NCBI GenBank assembly: GCA_013397455.1
Contig: VYZB01000295.1
Coordinates: forward strand, 155,680-219,679
DNA from: Crotophaga sulcirostris
Lineage: Eukaryota; Chordata; Aves; Cuculiformes; Crotophagidae
Direction of reading: 5' to 3'
DNA length: 64,000 nt
Both the position numbers and the translations under genes were made by a program. This document shows, piece by piece, positions 1 through 14,100 of this stretch. Each line of letters opens with the position of its first letter. The stretch's first letter is position 1. The notes beneath the pieces are model-generated. The model made no database searches. It saw nothing but the letters and a program-made list of their open reading frames with translations, and was not told the origin of the DNA.

Positions 1-300
1 GGCTCGGCGCCGCCGCTGCTTTTGTGGAACCGGCGCTTGTTTGTTTGTGGAAGGCGAGGGCTTTCATTTCCCCGCAAACGACGGCGATTGTCTCCTGTGA
101 CAGAACCGCTCTCCGTTTCCTTCCCGTCTCCTTCCCTCCCCCTTCCCTGTGGGATGATGCAGTGGCCAGGGCAGAGTTGTTCCTGATGACTGTTCGTTTC
201 ATGGCAGGATCCTCCGACACTGAGTAATAAACCGTCTCTCTCTTTGTTGATTTCTCTCAAACTCTGTTTGATCTCAAATGCGGGTTTACAAGCTACTCCG
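1..300. promoter_or_regulatory. CpG-rich shoulder of a likely promoter island (PPP1R13B 5' end)
   Basis: The first ~120 bases hold about a dozen CpG dinucleotides, for example in gccgccgctg and aaacgacggcga. CpG then becomes rare and the sequence turns AT-rich by ~300. This is how the downstream edge of a vertebrate CpG-island promoter looks. Because the next recognisable exon is the second coding exon of PPP1R13B on the + strand, the island probably belongs to that gene, with exon 1 (human start MMP) just left of the window or at its very edge. I see no ATGATGCC followed by a splice donor here. The atgatgcag at about 154 is not the expected exon end. Whether these bases are 5' UTR or intron cannot be decided from sequence alone. 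Confidence 0.5.
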
Positions 301-3061
301 TACAGCGGAGCGTCTCCTGTGTTTTCTCTTAATTCCGACAGAAATGAGCCTTTTTATTTACAGTTCCTCTGCAGTGTTTGAAACCGAGGCACTGCAGCAG
401 AATGCTTATGGGTGAGAATATTGAAATGCAAAATGCTCTTGCTCTGACTTTGGTTCATGGCTGAGAGGAGGAAATAAGTAGCTCGAACTAGATGTGAAAT
501 TTCAGGTTGAAGAGTACAGGTAGTGTCTGAAAACCCAGGTATTGTGGCAAGCTTTTTAAGATGATGTCCTCTCTAAAGTTCCAACTGCTAGGGACCAAAA
601 TATTCCACTGATACTGTGTAACACTCTGAGTGCATTAGGCACACTAGAAACCAGCAACAAAGTTATTTGAGTTACAGGCTTGTTCCATAAACATGTGTTT
701 TTACCTTGTAAAACCAAAACCAAGGTGACTGTCAGCTTTTTCAGCTTCTATGACAGCTTGGGTTATGCTTTACACTTGTAAAATTCTTATTGAAAACCTA
801 CCATACCAATGACAGGCTAAGGCAGAACAAATGTATTTGTTTCCTATTACCTAATAACCTATGTGTGGGTTTCAGGCGAATGTCATAACTTCCGTAGTGC
901 TGTGATTGACTTGTTATAAAACTTTGTTGGGCTTTTTTTTTACCTATTTGAGTGTTTCTGCAAGTGTTTCCTGTTACCTTCACGACTGTTTAAATGCAGG
1001 AGTTGTTTGTGCTTATTGGGAGGTGTTGTAAGATACAGACTTTTTATTGTGTTTTTGAAGCACACTTCAAAGCATTTTTAATGCTGACGGCTGAATTTTA
1101 ATAAAAACAAATTACCTTGGTACAGTAGTAGTAATGTTGCAGAGTAAAGCTTACTGAGTCTGAATCCTAAAATAATAAACATTTTACGTTTCTGAAGAGA
1201 TTTTAGATGCTGTTATGGGCAATCTGTCATAAGGTAGTCAGGAAAACGTATATTTAAATGGACACTGAGATAATACCTTTAGTCTTCCAATTTCTTAACC
1301 CAGCTATTTTACTTTGGGACTGCAAGTATGAGAAAAAAACAACCCCATTTACTGGAATAATCAACACATAATATCAAAATAATGTGAACATATGGCTATA
1401 GAACTGGGCCAAATGTTTTAAGTTGCTTTTACCTGAGATTCTGGAATGGGAAAAGCTAGTGATCTAACCTGTTACATGATGGAATTCCTTGAATTCATAT
1501 TCATAGAACCTTTTTTTCTCCCTCATCCTGTTCTGTTTTTAATTATCAGGTTTTGTCAAAAAATTAAAATGAAATGTTATCAAACTTTTCTAGTTTCTTA
1601 TGACTTGCCTTTATCAGATTTGAAGTAATTGATTTGAGGACATTTTTGGATGGGTAGTTGTTTTTACTTTCTGTACAACCATTTTTAAGAATGAAGTTGT
1701 ATCTGAAGCATAGAAAATGGAATTATCTCTTTTCCCGTGTGTTGTCAGTGGTGATTTTTTATTTTTTGGCCATGTGGGGCCCAGGGTTAATTCTGAGAGG
1801 TTTTTATCAGTTAGGATTTCTTTTGTGATTGGGGTACCTTCTTCTCTCTTCTTCAGCATCCTTTCCACATTGTGTATTGTACTTTTTTTTTGAAAAATAT
1901 AACTATATTCTTGGTCCTGAACGCAATTGGGCTTCAAGAAGTAATGGTGATGTGGAGTGCACTTTTCTCACATTTGTTTTTAGCTTTGCTGACAAGGTGT
2001 GTCCATCATAAACTCTTCCATTGCCTTCAGGACACGAGGACTATGTGTATGATGAGCTTATGATGCTACATTGAATATCCTCTCTACTTACCAGAAGAGC
2101 TGCTCTAAGTGTGTCTTGAATATACAGTAGAGGTTTTTTCACTGAAAAAAGGGTTAGTATTTATTGCATTCTTAGAAGAAAGTGTGCTAATCCAGAGCTG
2201 TGTGATATGCTTTCAAACAGGAAACCTTTTGGGTTAAACTAGCCATGGATATATTTTGTTTGCAAAAATATTGTGGATGTAGCTCCTTTTTCAGTCACAA
2301 TCTATAACTTTTTTGGAGGACCCTAATTACATTCTTTTATTTTTCCTTTTTTTTTCCCTTTATTTTGCATCAGTAAGGTTTTTTAGTGGGACTTTAGATT
2401 TTGTTTTTGGAAGACTGTTGGAAATTTTTCCTTAAAGAATGCAATTAATGCATTTTCTTCTTGGATAGTAGTTCCGAAATTGCCTCTGCTGACAAATATT
2501 GGCCATATTCCTTGGACACTAGGGTGCAGACAAGAAAAAGCCATTTATGAGGGGCACAATTTTTCTATTTAAGAACAAACAGAGTGGAAGAAGGTACTGA
2601 TACAGCTGAGAAGTATATAACACTTATTTTTTTACCTAAATTTTGGGTATCATTTCCTTACAGCGTATGTTAGGTAACATGTTGTGCCAAAGGCAAAAAG
2701 TGATGTAGAGTCTGTACACGATCAATAAAGTGATAGGAGAGGTGGTGGTGGAGGCTGTGTAAGGAATCATGATGGATTGAGTCTCTTAGGAGGAATAGTT
2801 AGTATTGCATATTCCCCAAGCACCTACTGCTGCAGAGCTTATCTAGTTTTGCCTTTAACTTAAGTGGGAGAAGTGAGTATCCGTGGGGTCACAGCCAGCT
2901 TTCCCCATTTCTGAATGCATCTAGAAGTAACCTTGTAGGATTTTGTGTGAGGCTTAGAGCCAAAGTCTTGTTGGACTCAGGTTTTCTTATGTGTAGGCTT
3001 GGGTGGCTGTGTTTGCAGTTTTAATGTAAGTAAAAGTGAAGACTTTGAGAGTGTTTAGTGA

Positions 3062-3077
3062 TTTTTTTTTTTTTTTT
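3062..3077. repeat. T homopolymer run
   Basis: A run of about sixteen T residues in intron 1, the longest T tract in the window. It is not followed by a recognisable acceptor of an in-frame exon. Confidence 0.9.
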
Positions 3078-6000
3078 GGCTAGTTAATTTTGTGTGACAC
3101 CACAACTCTTCCTCCACAGATGATTGTGATGTGTATCTTATGCTAGACTAGACAATATACAAGTGGGTCTTGAGTATTACAATGTGCATGAATATCTTAT
3201 TAAATGCTACATATATTCTTGACCTGTGAAGACAGACAATGTGACTGATAAAACACAAACCAAAAATGGATATCTACAGTAGTTATTTTTAATTAAGCTG
3301 TCTTCCAGGTGAACTAAGGAAAGGTGTGTTTTACTTTTGTTTTTTTTTTCCCAAATAAGGATGCATTTGTCATGTTTTCAGTCTAAAACCTTCCTGAGAA
3401 GATCTAAAGTTTATATTGCTTATTCCTAATTTAACACCAAGATATTTTCAACTTGGTGTACGCTGTCCTCGTCCCTTGGAAAGGCCACAGCTGATACAAT
3501 TCTACATTGTATAAGTCTAAAGGATGATGTGTCACTTTCATATGCTTAAATTAGTATTAGAAATTTTCAGTGATGTTGAGATAAAATATATTGCAATTAA
3601 TTCAGAACTATACAGTTATCAGCAATACTTATATCGTCCTTGTTTTCTGAATAAATATGAACTGACTGTGGAGAATAATTTGCAAGTTTATCAGCCATTA
3701 TTAATGGAGTTATTTATTGCAACAAAGCTTAAAGGCCATTTCGTGTTTTTTTCTGGATCATGGCACTGGTTTCTTAGAATGTTAGAATATGACCTATTCT
3801 ATGATAAAAATAAGTTCATCAGCTTCGCCGTGTCAACAAAAAATACTATTCATAAGCTACTCTTAATAACAGAGTATTTAAATATATTTAATAGATATGT
3901 GTGGATTCTAATGAAACACATGAGAAAATTTTGAGGGAAAGGAAACTCGCTATTAATTTCTCTTCACAGACCAACATAGATAGTATTGTTGCCCATTGTG
4001 CACATTAGAGAGAATAAGCATTTGGCAACAAAATTCTGTTCCACCAAATCAAGTTATGTTAATCTAACAAGTTCAAGTTTAATGTGAAATATATTTTTAA
4101 AAAAAGCCTAGCATATTATTTTATTTATATTAATACAATGTACGTCTGTGGAACAGTCCCCATTATACTAAGAGTTGTCCATACATAGAATAAAGATGGC
4201 ACCTTTTTTAGAGAGTTTAGTCTAATGCTTGGTATTAAAATCAAAACTCACATTTATTATCTTTTAATATGTTTTTAGAATTATTTTTTTCCCTTAAGAG
4301 CTGGAGGCAGCTTCAAAAATAAAAAATAATTGTTGAGAATGGAGGTTTGGAGGAGCAAACAAATTATTGCCTAACTGGGGGAGGGGAGTTGTCTTGCTCC
4401 CTTTCTATCATGACTCACTGTTGGAATTTACAAGTCTTATGTGTTTGTCTAAATTAAAGCCTTAGCACATCCATACATTAATTACCAGTACAGGATATCT
4501 CAAAGTACTTCAACTCAAACTGAATATGCTAGCCTGGAATAAAGGAGGTTCATTCTCGGGCTTGTGTCAGACTCCAGCAAAGAGATTTATTTTTTTTAAA
4601 TGAAATTGGAAAATATCTTTTTTCACTTCCTTTATGGGCAGCTTTTCCATCAGTCTTGAATCCTGTATCACTGATTCTTACATTGTAAGATTTTGAAGTA
4701 AATAAATATTATCAAATATTAATTTTAACACTTCAGGATGATACATTTTTCTGGTAGTTTGGAAATCTGTCATTAGAATCAATTAAACTTGGAAGCATGT
4801 AATAATCTCTAATGTATTGGGCAATACATCCATGGAATGTATTCAATGATTTGAGCTTCAGAAAGCTTTTTTTTTTTTAAACACATGATAACAGAATGAT
4901 ATGATGCAATAATAGACACTCTTCTTCTGAAGTAGATTTATGTGTCAAAAGTAACAGTGCTTACCAGGAGGACAAAGCATAAATTCTACAGTATCTCAAA
5001 AGGCAAGCAAGAATATGAATTGCTCAGTTGAGGACAAGAATTGTTTTGAACTTTAAATGTTCAGTCACTTTACCGAGGTTTTAATTCACCCTCTCCGTTT
5101 TCTAAAAATCTTGCTTAGAAGCAATGACATGTAATCTTGCTTGTATCAGAGTGTGCAAGTTTAACCTTGTGGTGCAGTAGGATGTTGGAGCAAGTGAATT
5201 CCTTTCAGGGCTGAGGTTTCACAATAGGGATGAGCTGGGCTAATGATTTCCTGGGGCCGGTGGAAGAGGCCGTTTCCTCTTCCTTACTGCTCATTCCCAC
5301 CAATTACTTTGAATGGACTGCACTGCTTGTCAGTAAACTGATCCAGGTCACTAAAAATGTAAAAATTAATTGTATCCAAAGAGTGCTTAAGAGAGAGAGA
5401 TATGTACGTGCACATGTAGATATATACTTTTTTTTTTTTGGCCAGTTTAGTGCATTAAATCAGATTAGATTGTGACTGTTTTATTGTCCGTGTTGTTACA
5501 GAAGGGAGCAGACCACTTGGCTGAGACTGATAACAGAGAAGGGGATAGGGAAGTGGAATCTCTCCCTCTCAGTATTTTTGTTTATTCAGCTTAGTCTATT
5601 GTGGAGCTGTACCTCAAGCGACAAGATTTTGGATCTTGTTCTCTGGCTCTTTAGGAGATGGTTAGAACAGTGAAATGAAACTAAAGATCTCTGCATTGCA
5701 GAAAACTTGCTTCAGAGATAAGTTATAGTTTCACCAGTTTTCACATCTTTATTGGGTATCTAGTAACACTTTATGTTTTCCCTGAAACGGGAAAAAGTAA
5801 GGGATATTGGTTTTTTGGTGAAATGTGTGGTCTTTGAGGAAATCCTGAGAAGCAAATATAAAGTTGGGACCAAAAAAAAGGAAAAACAATAAAACTTAGG
5901 TGGCAGTTGCTAATCTCCATCATTTTTTCCCCCACTTTGCAGTATTGCATTCCTTCTGATTTCTGTCCGTTATTTCCTTATCATCCAAGATTCATAGCTT

Positions 6001-7472
6001 AATTTAGCATAGTTCTTCACTAGCAGAAGTACAATTAAGATTTTTTTTTTTTTAGTTTCCAATTCATTGCTTTGCTTAGCAGCAGAATTCTATTTATGTG
6101 TGAGGAGTCTGTAGCTATCTTATTTAAGGAATTCCAACTTCAGCAGGAAGTGATCTAATCTAAACTTGCATATGTTGCAGACACTGTATTTAACCTCTGT
6201 ATCCTTATGTCTGCTTTAACTTTGACAAAGGGATTTCAGCTTTCACACCACTGAACTATTGTGAAAGGAGGGAAACTGAGGCTTCAGTTTGTGCAGGTGA
6301 AATTGATATAAGGGCAGGGGCTGCTGCAGTCCTGCCTCCCTGCAGCCCCCTCTCTTGGGTTGACGCTGGTGTTTGTCTGATTCTGTGATGAGCTGTTTCT
6401 AGTGTGCGAACTCAGCAGGAACTTGTTGTTTGCCCTTTTTTTTGTTGTTCTTTTTGGCAGGCTACTTTTTTCTGCCAACTGAGCACACTGAAACCAAGTC
6501 AGTGCAGGGTCAGATAAGCACTGGAACCAGGACAAGACAGGGCAGAAACATGTAGACTGCAGGAAGGATGTAATCAGTTTTACACATTTGGGTTGCTGGA
6601 ATTTTTCAGCCTGAAACAACTATATGGTGATGAATAAATATGGTGAGATATAGCTAGATGATTTTGGTATGTTTATAGCTAGATCATTTTGGTACGTAAT
6701 CCATGGCCAAGTGGTAAAGCAGAATAACTTTCCTGCTCTCTGAAACTAAAACAAGAAAACAGTGCAGTGCCCGAGGTCTTTCTCTAATCCCATATGACAT
6801 GGGTTGACTCCATGTATATAATCACAGTGCATGGACTGGCATCTGAATTAATTCGGCTGCCAGGACAGCAGGGCAAAAATTTGACACTTCAAGACCAGCA
6901 AATCTTACCGTCCTAAAAAACAGAACGTACCTGTCTGAACCTACTAAGTTGAACTGCTGGCAGCTTTTGAGAGTTATGGTATTAGAGGAAAAAAAACAGT
7001 AGACAGGGAAAAGTATTGCCTGTTTTGCTCTCTGATGTTTAAAGGGAGAGAAACAGGGTGGTTTCAGACTAGCCAAGTTTACTGTAACCATTAAGTACAG
7101 GCTTACCTGCATATAAATTTTTTTTTTTTTGATTTCTCAAAGAAGTTGGATTAAGTTTTAGTTCAGAATAACAGGTACAGTTTAAGTTGAAGAGACATAC
7201 TTTGAATGCACGCTTCCATGAGAAAATCCTTTTTAATCCTGTTTCCTAATGCAATTTGTCTAATTTATGATTCAAGACAGTGCTGCACCTGTTGGCATTC
7301 TTACCTCTCTTCTGAAGTTAATACTTTCAACATACTTATGGTACATTCCATGTAGATCAACCTCTTTTTTTCTACCTCCTTCTCCATGCTTACTACTTTA
7401 AAAAGTAAAACAAGCTTCAGAAAGAGTATCTGCCTGTCTTGTAAAATCTTAACCAGTGTGTTGGTCAAAACC

Positions 7473-7512
7473 TGACCTCAAATTCAAATTACTGACCTGA
7501 AATTCAAATTAC
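7473..7512. repeat. 20-bp tandem duplication with one mismatch
   Basis: tgacctcaaattcaaattac is followed at once by a copy with g in place of c at the seventh base. It is intronic. Confidence 0.93.
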
Positions 7513-8160
7513 TTAAGTTCAAAGCATTTTCATAATATATCTTTAATAAGTGGTAGTGGTATCTCAATCACTTCCTGGAAAAGATTTCTAAGGAGGCTGT
7601 ATTTGTACATTGTTATGGCATGATTGATGTCTGTAAAATGAATGACAGGCTGTTAGAATTTTGGAGAGAGAAGAATGTGGTAGCCAGAGCATATACTGCA
7701 TTATGATGTGGGCAGCATAGGAAGCTAATATCGCTATTAAAGAGTTCAACTAGTGATTACTTGCCTGAAACTGTAAGTTATCTACTGACAGCTTAGCTAA
7801 CTTGTTTGGGCATCTGAGAAAGTGCTAACACCTATGAACCCACAGCCGTTTCCTACAAATCCTGTAAGATAATTTTTATAGTACATGGGTGTGTTAGATG
7901 CTTAGCTTAGTCAAATATATGCTTAGAAATAGTCAAACAGAGTTCTTGGCGTTCAAGTTGCTATTCAGGTATATCAACAGAGAAGCAGTTAGCTGCTGGG
8001 TGTTTAAAAACAGAAAGTTCTTGGAACTGAAATTTTGGATTATTCTGCAAAACTAATGAATGGGTTAATTACTGCTCAGGCTCCAAACATTTGGACTGTA
8101 TGTACACTTTGGGAGATTATTGAATTCTTGAAAGTGTCTTATAAAAATAAACTATGAAGC

Positions 8161-8196
8161 TCATCTCTGTGTGCAGCTTCATCTCTGTGTGCAGCT
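8161..8196. repeat. Perfect 18-bp tandem duplication
   Basis: The unit tcatctctgtgtgcagct occurs twice head to tail without mismatch, suggesting a recent small duplication. It is intronic with no coding effect. Confidence 0.95.
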
Positions 8197-11100
8197 CTGA
8201 ATGTCTCAGCATGCCTGATGCTTAATTTCCTTACGTACTGCTTTATTGTCCCAAGTTGTCTAAATTTCAGGAAATTTTAACTGCAAGTCCAACTCTTCTG
8301 ATAGTGGAAAAAAACATCAGTAATGTTTGGTCTCCTTTACACTTCTAAACCACGTCAGGATCAATGCAATTATTTTAAAACCGTAGCACACAGATTGGTG
8401 TCTACTCTAGCCCATATCACTTGGAAACCATTGCAGTCCTTTTTCCGAGTAGCTTCTTGGTGTATTAACACTGCAATGGATTTACCGTTTTATTGTCATT
8501 CACTACCTTTTCAGCAAGGGCTTGTTGGGTATGGGAATATGCTATAAAAATCCAAGCTTTACATTGAAACAAAGCAGTTTCAAGACTGTTGCTTGCAATG
8601 CCCACTACCCCCACCCCCTGCCCCAAATTCCTGACTGCAGCACTTTATTTTTACTCTTTTTCAGACGGTGGAGAGCAATAGTATTTGTTTTTGTAGCATC
8701 GACAGGAGGTAAAGTGCTGAAGGAGGTTTAAATTAGTTTAAATCTGAATTATAAACTGCTCCATTTACCCCAGTGTGATTTTGGAGTCAAATGCAAATAC
8801 TTAACATTGGTATAACTTAATTTATGTATAAACTACTGTGCTTTTGCTCATTTTTAGCTAAACCTAAAGAACTTTTTAATTTGATTCACTTCCACATTTA
8901 ATAACCTTTAGACTACTTTATCCTTTTTATAGTGGATTTTTTGCCTTTGTGGTACAAAATTTTAGCCTGAAAAAAACACTTTAAGGGACATAAAAGACAC
9001 GCTAAATCAGATGATTTACTATGCTGTGTTTCTGAGATGGTATTTTTGTGTTTTATAAAACATTCAACCTAACAAATCTTCATGATTTGAGTCTTCAATG
9101 CATTACTGGATTACTGCCATTTACTGCTGCTCCCTTCCCCCAGTCATCTGAAGATACCAAACACTGTTCAGCTTGCTCTGTGTTCTGAAGCACTGAGAAA
9201 CCTTGGCACAAAATTACAAGTAAGCTTGATCTGGAGTGTGCATGTACTTGCTAGTATCTTTTCAGAAGCAGGAAAAAGCTTTTGGTCAACTTTTCCTTAT
9301 TATCTCACAAATGATACAGAAATTTTTCAAGCAGTGAGGTCTCAACAGGCTCTTTTCTTCCAGTGCTCAGGGATGAGTGTGTTCTCATTGTGTCTGAATT
9401 TCTTTAGAAACCTTTTGTCTTCCTTTCCCCACCTGAAGTGGACATCAAAGTCATTCAGTCACCCTCCTTGTTCTGTTTAGTACTGCGGTTTTCTTGTGAG
9501 AAAAGATGTCTTCAAATATTTGAAAGAAGGCAAAAATGTGAATGTTGTCATGTAACTACATATGTTTCATATATTAGTGGCTGTAGTCATACTGGAATAA
9601 ACAGTCTGATGTGCTGGGAACTTAGGGATGCTACTGCGTTTCTGACATCATTTGGAGAGCAGTCAGTAAATTCCTTTTCATACATATCCCCCTCTTTATC
9701 CCTCCTCACCACCCCACCCCCGCTGGAAGAGAGCACACAAAGCACAATTTCTGTTTTCAATGTGTGTATTTGAATGTATTTATTTGACATGTATGAATCA
9801 AATTATTTTGTGCTTTTATTTGCTTTACCCTTTGATTGTAAAAAGGAAAAATCCTTACCCCAAGTCATACCCTCCCTAGGTTATTGAGCATACAGTTGTT
9901 ACAGTGTAATAGATTATCACATTTTTTACTGTGGTAAAATAGATTTAAGGAATACATAAACTTAGTCATTAATTTACCTAAGTGGAAGAGATAAGTAAAC
10001 CTAGATATCTGTCTCATTATTCTTACCTTACAATGACCTGTGAAAAAATTGGTGGGTTTCTGTATTTCAAAATAAATAAATTTATCATTTGAATATGAGG
10101 CATTTACCATATAGCTTATATAGCAGGAGGAAAGAAGTGAAAATAGTGAGGAGGTAAGATAGAGTGGCAAAGTGGAACAAAAGTTATTAAAACAAATAAT
10201 TTAAATTAGTGATACTTGACGTGCATTGTGTTGTATTTTATTCCTTCTGAACTCTTGCGTTTCTTTATACCTGTCCATTACTGCTCTGTGTATTCTTAAT
10301 TGCTCACATCCCCCAATTTTAATATATAACTGTGTGTTAAGTAATTTTCCATTTTGTGTAGATATTTGATGTAAAGTTGTGTACGTTTTAGGGAATTATA
10401 CTTTCAATTCTACTTTATATTCTTTTTCCTGCATCATTCCATGTGGTTTTTAGAGGTCATAAGCATCTTCATGTTAAAATGCTTTAGTAGGATCATAGAC
10501 TGCATTTACTTTCCCACTGAGTGATTTACATAATCTGCAGGAATATATCTTATATATTTTGTTGAATATGAGCTTTGTCACACAGGGCAAGTCCTCTTGG
10601 ATCTTAAGGGGTTTTTACATTTAATACAGGATCATAACTTATGCCTATGACATACTGCATGTACCTCACCTACTTCATTTAGAACATTAAGAACTTCTTC
10701 ACATCTTTGGGAGGAAAATCCCCTTGTTTCTTTAATAAAGGATACAGTAAACAACCAGAGATTGTGATAGCCTTATCTCTCTATGTATATCCTAGATTTA
10801 TGTTTACCTACCTAACAGTAACAGTTATAAATCACTGAGCCAGATAACTGCACTGGATCGGATGCTCAATATGGAGATAACGCATCTGCGGACTATATGA
10901 GAAACTGTAAGGAGCTGCACTGTGCTTGGGTTACTTTTATTATTTATCTGATTTAACAAATTACACACGTGTTTTCAGTTATTTCAGAAGGGAGGGTGGC
11001 AGGATAAAAGGGAAGTTCAGTGACAGATGTTTATTTTACTTCATATTCTTCTTTTGAAAGAGCCAGTTTGTCCAATACGGATGGCAGGCTTTAGAGTTGG

Positions 11101-14100
11101 ACCCTTCCGTATGCTTCTGCTCTATGTCTGTGTGTGTCACACTGTTCTATTGCAAGTGAGGCTTTTTTAAGTTTGGGGGTTTGTTTAGAAAAATTCTGCC
11201 ATTAGCCGTAATTGGAAGAGTGGCACAATATGTGTTAATATAGGCCTAGCTTTTCCTCTCAAATATTTATCCATGTGATACAGTTTGTTTTTCTGACAGA
11301 TAAAGATACAATCTGGTTTTGGAGAAGAACCAGAATAGATTTTTTTCCATCTTTCCAAAAGTGAAAACAACCCTTCTCTTTTAAGAAGTATCATCCTGTT
11401 TCTCATTTATTTACCATGTACTCAGTTGCTAACAGGTTAATTCTTTTAAGTTGCAGTGTTTTGAAAGTCTGAAACCGTTCTGCCAATTATATTCTCAATG
11501 AACCTCTCCATGTGAAACTGAGGAGGAAGGGATACTGCATAGGATCAGAATGCCTTTGTTACCAGCAAAGTGCGTTAAGGGACGACAGTACTATTTCTGA
11601 ATGTTGAAGCAGGCTAAATACGGTATCTGACTAACTTTGTCTTCTTTGCTGCTGGTCGTAGAGAGGGGCAGTGTAACAATCCTGTGAATCATAAACAAAG
11701 CCGAGAACCCCTTACTTTTTGCCTCCAGCAGTTAACGTGTGAGGTGCTGTGCAGAAAGTGTAGCTCCTAGCTCTGTTTTAAGAGTTATGGGTTGTTCATG
11801 TTCTGTTGCTATATAGTGTAGATTGGGTTGGTTTTTTTTTTCTTTTTTTTTCCACCAACCCTTGGATCCCTAATTCACTCGTTCTCTCCCTTTTCTTTAT
11901 TAAGGGAATAGTTCAGGCTAAAAAACGTGCTCTGCAAGCGTAGAGTAAGAGCTGAATGTACTGTTGGTGCCATCTCTGTCTGTTCCCCACTCTGGATCCT
12001 GTGTGGTGTTGACAGGAAAGATGATAAACATTCACTGTCCCTTGACATGAAGAGGCAGTGAGAAACATAGTTTACAATTTTATATTCTTTGCTGCTTGAA
12101 TTACGTCCAGCAAGAAGACAGACTTTGCCAAGAATGGAGCAGTGCTTGAACTATAGGTTTTTTTAAACATAAATACATGATGGATTTGTTGTTGTCGTTT
12201 GTTTTGGTTTTAAGCTGGTTGGTCTTTAAAACATTTTCCTGATTTAAGAAAACGTGTCATGGAAATGTCTTTTGATAGTTGTTGGGATCGTTTGCTCTTG
12301 GAACTTTTACTTGTGTCATTGCCCCCTTCAACGGAAAAATCACATCTGTCACTTTGGAGGCAGTCAGAGCCTTATATGTAAATTTATTTAAGATTAATTC
12401 TTCCTGTTTGTCATTATTGTAACAGCAAACAAAGATTATTATTGCCCAGCGAGAGAATAGCAGAACTCACCTACTGCAACCTTGCCTAATTAGGTGAAAC
12501 TTGATCTGGCCTATCTTGTTCCTGTCACAACTGTGGCCTGTCTTGTTTCTTTAGAACATCTTATCACTGCTCGTCATTACCGCTTGGATTCTTATGCCAG
12601 TAGACCAAAAATACTCCATTTAAGTAGTTTTCACTGTAGTTGTTGCACATAAACTGCTTTTAGGTTTTAGGTCCACACAATATTTTTATATTCAATACTA
12701 TTTACAACTGTCCGCATGAAGAATATTTTAAGGATGGTTCTTCAGAATATTGTAAAAACATCAAAAGAGAAATCTTGGCTACAAGAGAAGACTGCACTTA
12801 ACTCTAAAAATTGGACGAAGGACAGCATTATAAAAAAGAAGGTGGGATTGCTTTGCTTTTTGTTTATTTGCTGTAAATTTAAGTGGTTTGAGATTTCTCT
12901 TTGTAAGACCGAACAGTGTATCCTTTTAATGGGTTAGATTAGATGCATGTGGAATTTTTACTTGAAGATCGGAGATTATTGCCTTATATGGCTTTCTTCT
13001 GTATATGAAAATTTTAATTTTGCCTTGCATAAGTTGTTTTTTTAAAAAAATATTATTATTTATTTGTTTTACTCAGAAGTGGAGATCTGAGGGTAAAACA
13101 GAACGGCTTTGAATTTTTAAATGTGCCATTTAAGAACTAAATAAATGCACTGGAAAGAGTTATTTTCTATTACATCCAATTTCCACTCTGATGGAAGGAA
13201 AACTCTGCAGAGTGCCTGTTGAATCCCAAAGGATGTATTCACTTTTCACTTTTCGTATTTTTGCCAAGCCAGATAACATTACATCTAAGTTTGAATGGTT
13301 GGTATTCCCTGAAAGCAATACACTAAACAATCAGTATTTTGTTAATGCTTTCCGCTCAGTAGGAGAAAGCTGTGGCAGTCCCTTCTTGTTTAGTTCTATT
13401 GAAAAGGAAAGCGTAGCGTGGATTCCAGTCGCAACATTACATAAGGGTGTGTGTCTGTAGGTTTCCTTGTTTGTAAAATGAAAAAGTGATGTTTGGTGCT
13501 GCACATTAGTTGACAAAAAACACTATGTCTTTAGTAAAAAATACTATATTAGTTGGTTGCTCGTGTTTTGTGGGTTTTGCATTTTTGTTGATGTTTTGTT
13601 TTATTGCAAATGAGAATACAAAGATGTCTGTATTTGTATCCTGTACTTTTTTGGATGAGATTATTTTCAATGCAGTAGGTAGGTCAGGCTTTTCTGGACT
13701 TCAGTGGATTTTGGATGACTTTGCTGTAGCTGTTGTCAAGGTCGAACACAAGACTGTAGAAACATCAGCACCTCCCTTTCCTTAGCTTTGGCCAAAATGT
13801 TTTTAATAGTTTGAGAACACTCAGTTCCATGATACAAATTCTGTGGGACACTTCTGTTGCATGCGGATTTTGAAGACTAAGTTGTCTTTCAGGAAAAGTA
13901 ACCCAAAACCTCAACTTCACTCTGCTCTTCAGCTTTGCCTTGTGTTGTCAGAATGAGCATTCCTTCAAAGTAAATTACAGTATTTCTAATCCCAATATGC
14001 AAAAATCTTGAATAGAACTTCTCATATCCCTCACCCAAAAAAAGTAAAAGACTACATTTTTTGTCTTTTTTTAATCTGTCGTCTGGTTCTTGAGTTTTGG

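Noticed and set aside
154..162. atgatgcag near the left edge as the human-like MMP start exon
   Set aside because: Human exon 1 ends MMP followed by a splice donor. Here the third codon is CAG and the following tggcc is not a donor.
3524..3934. 136-codon plus-strand open frame in intron 1, the longest non-exonic frame
   Set aside because: The translation is rich in Phe/Leu/Tyr/Ile/Lys as expected from AT-rich DNA, lacks any recognised motif, and has no splice or promoter context. A frame this long is plausible by chance in a window of this size.
5211..5348. Possible alternative first exon of PPP1R13B with ATG at 5230 and an end at CAG|gtcact in phase 0
   Set aside because: The frame would fit exon 2, but the donor is poor at +3 and +5, there is no CpG-rich promoter nearby, and the peptide matches nothing I know.
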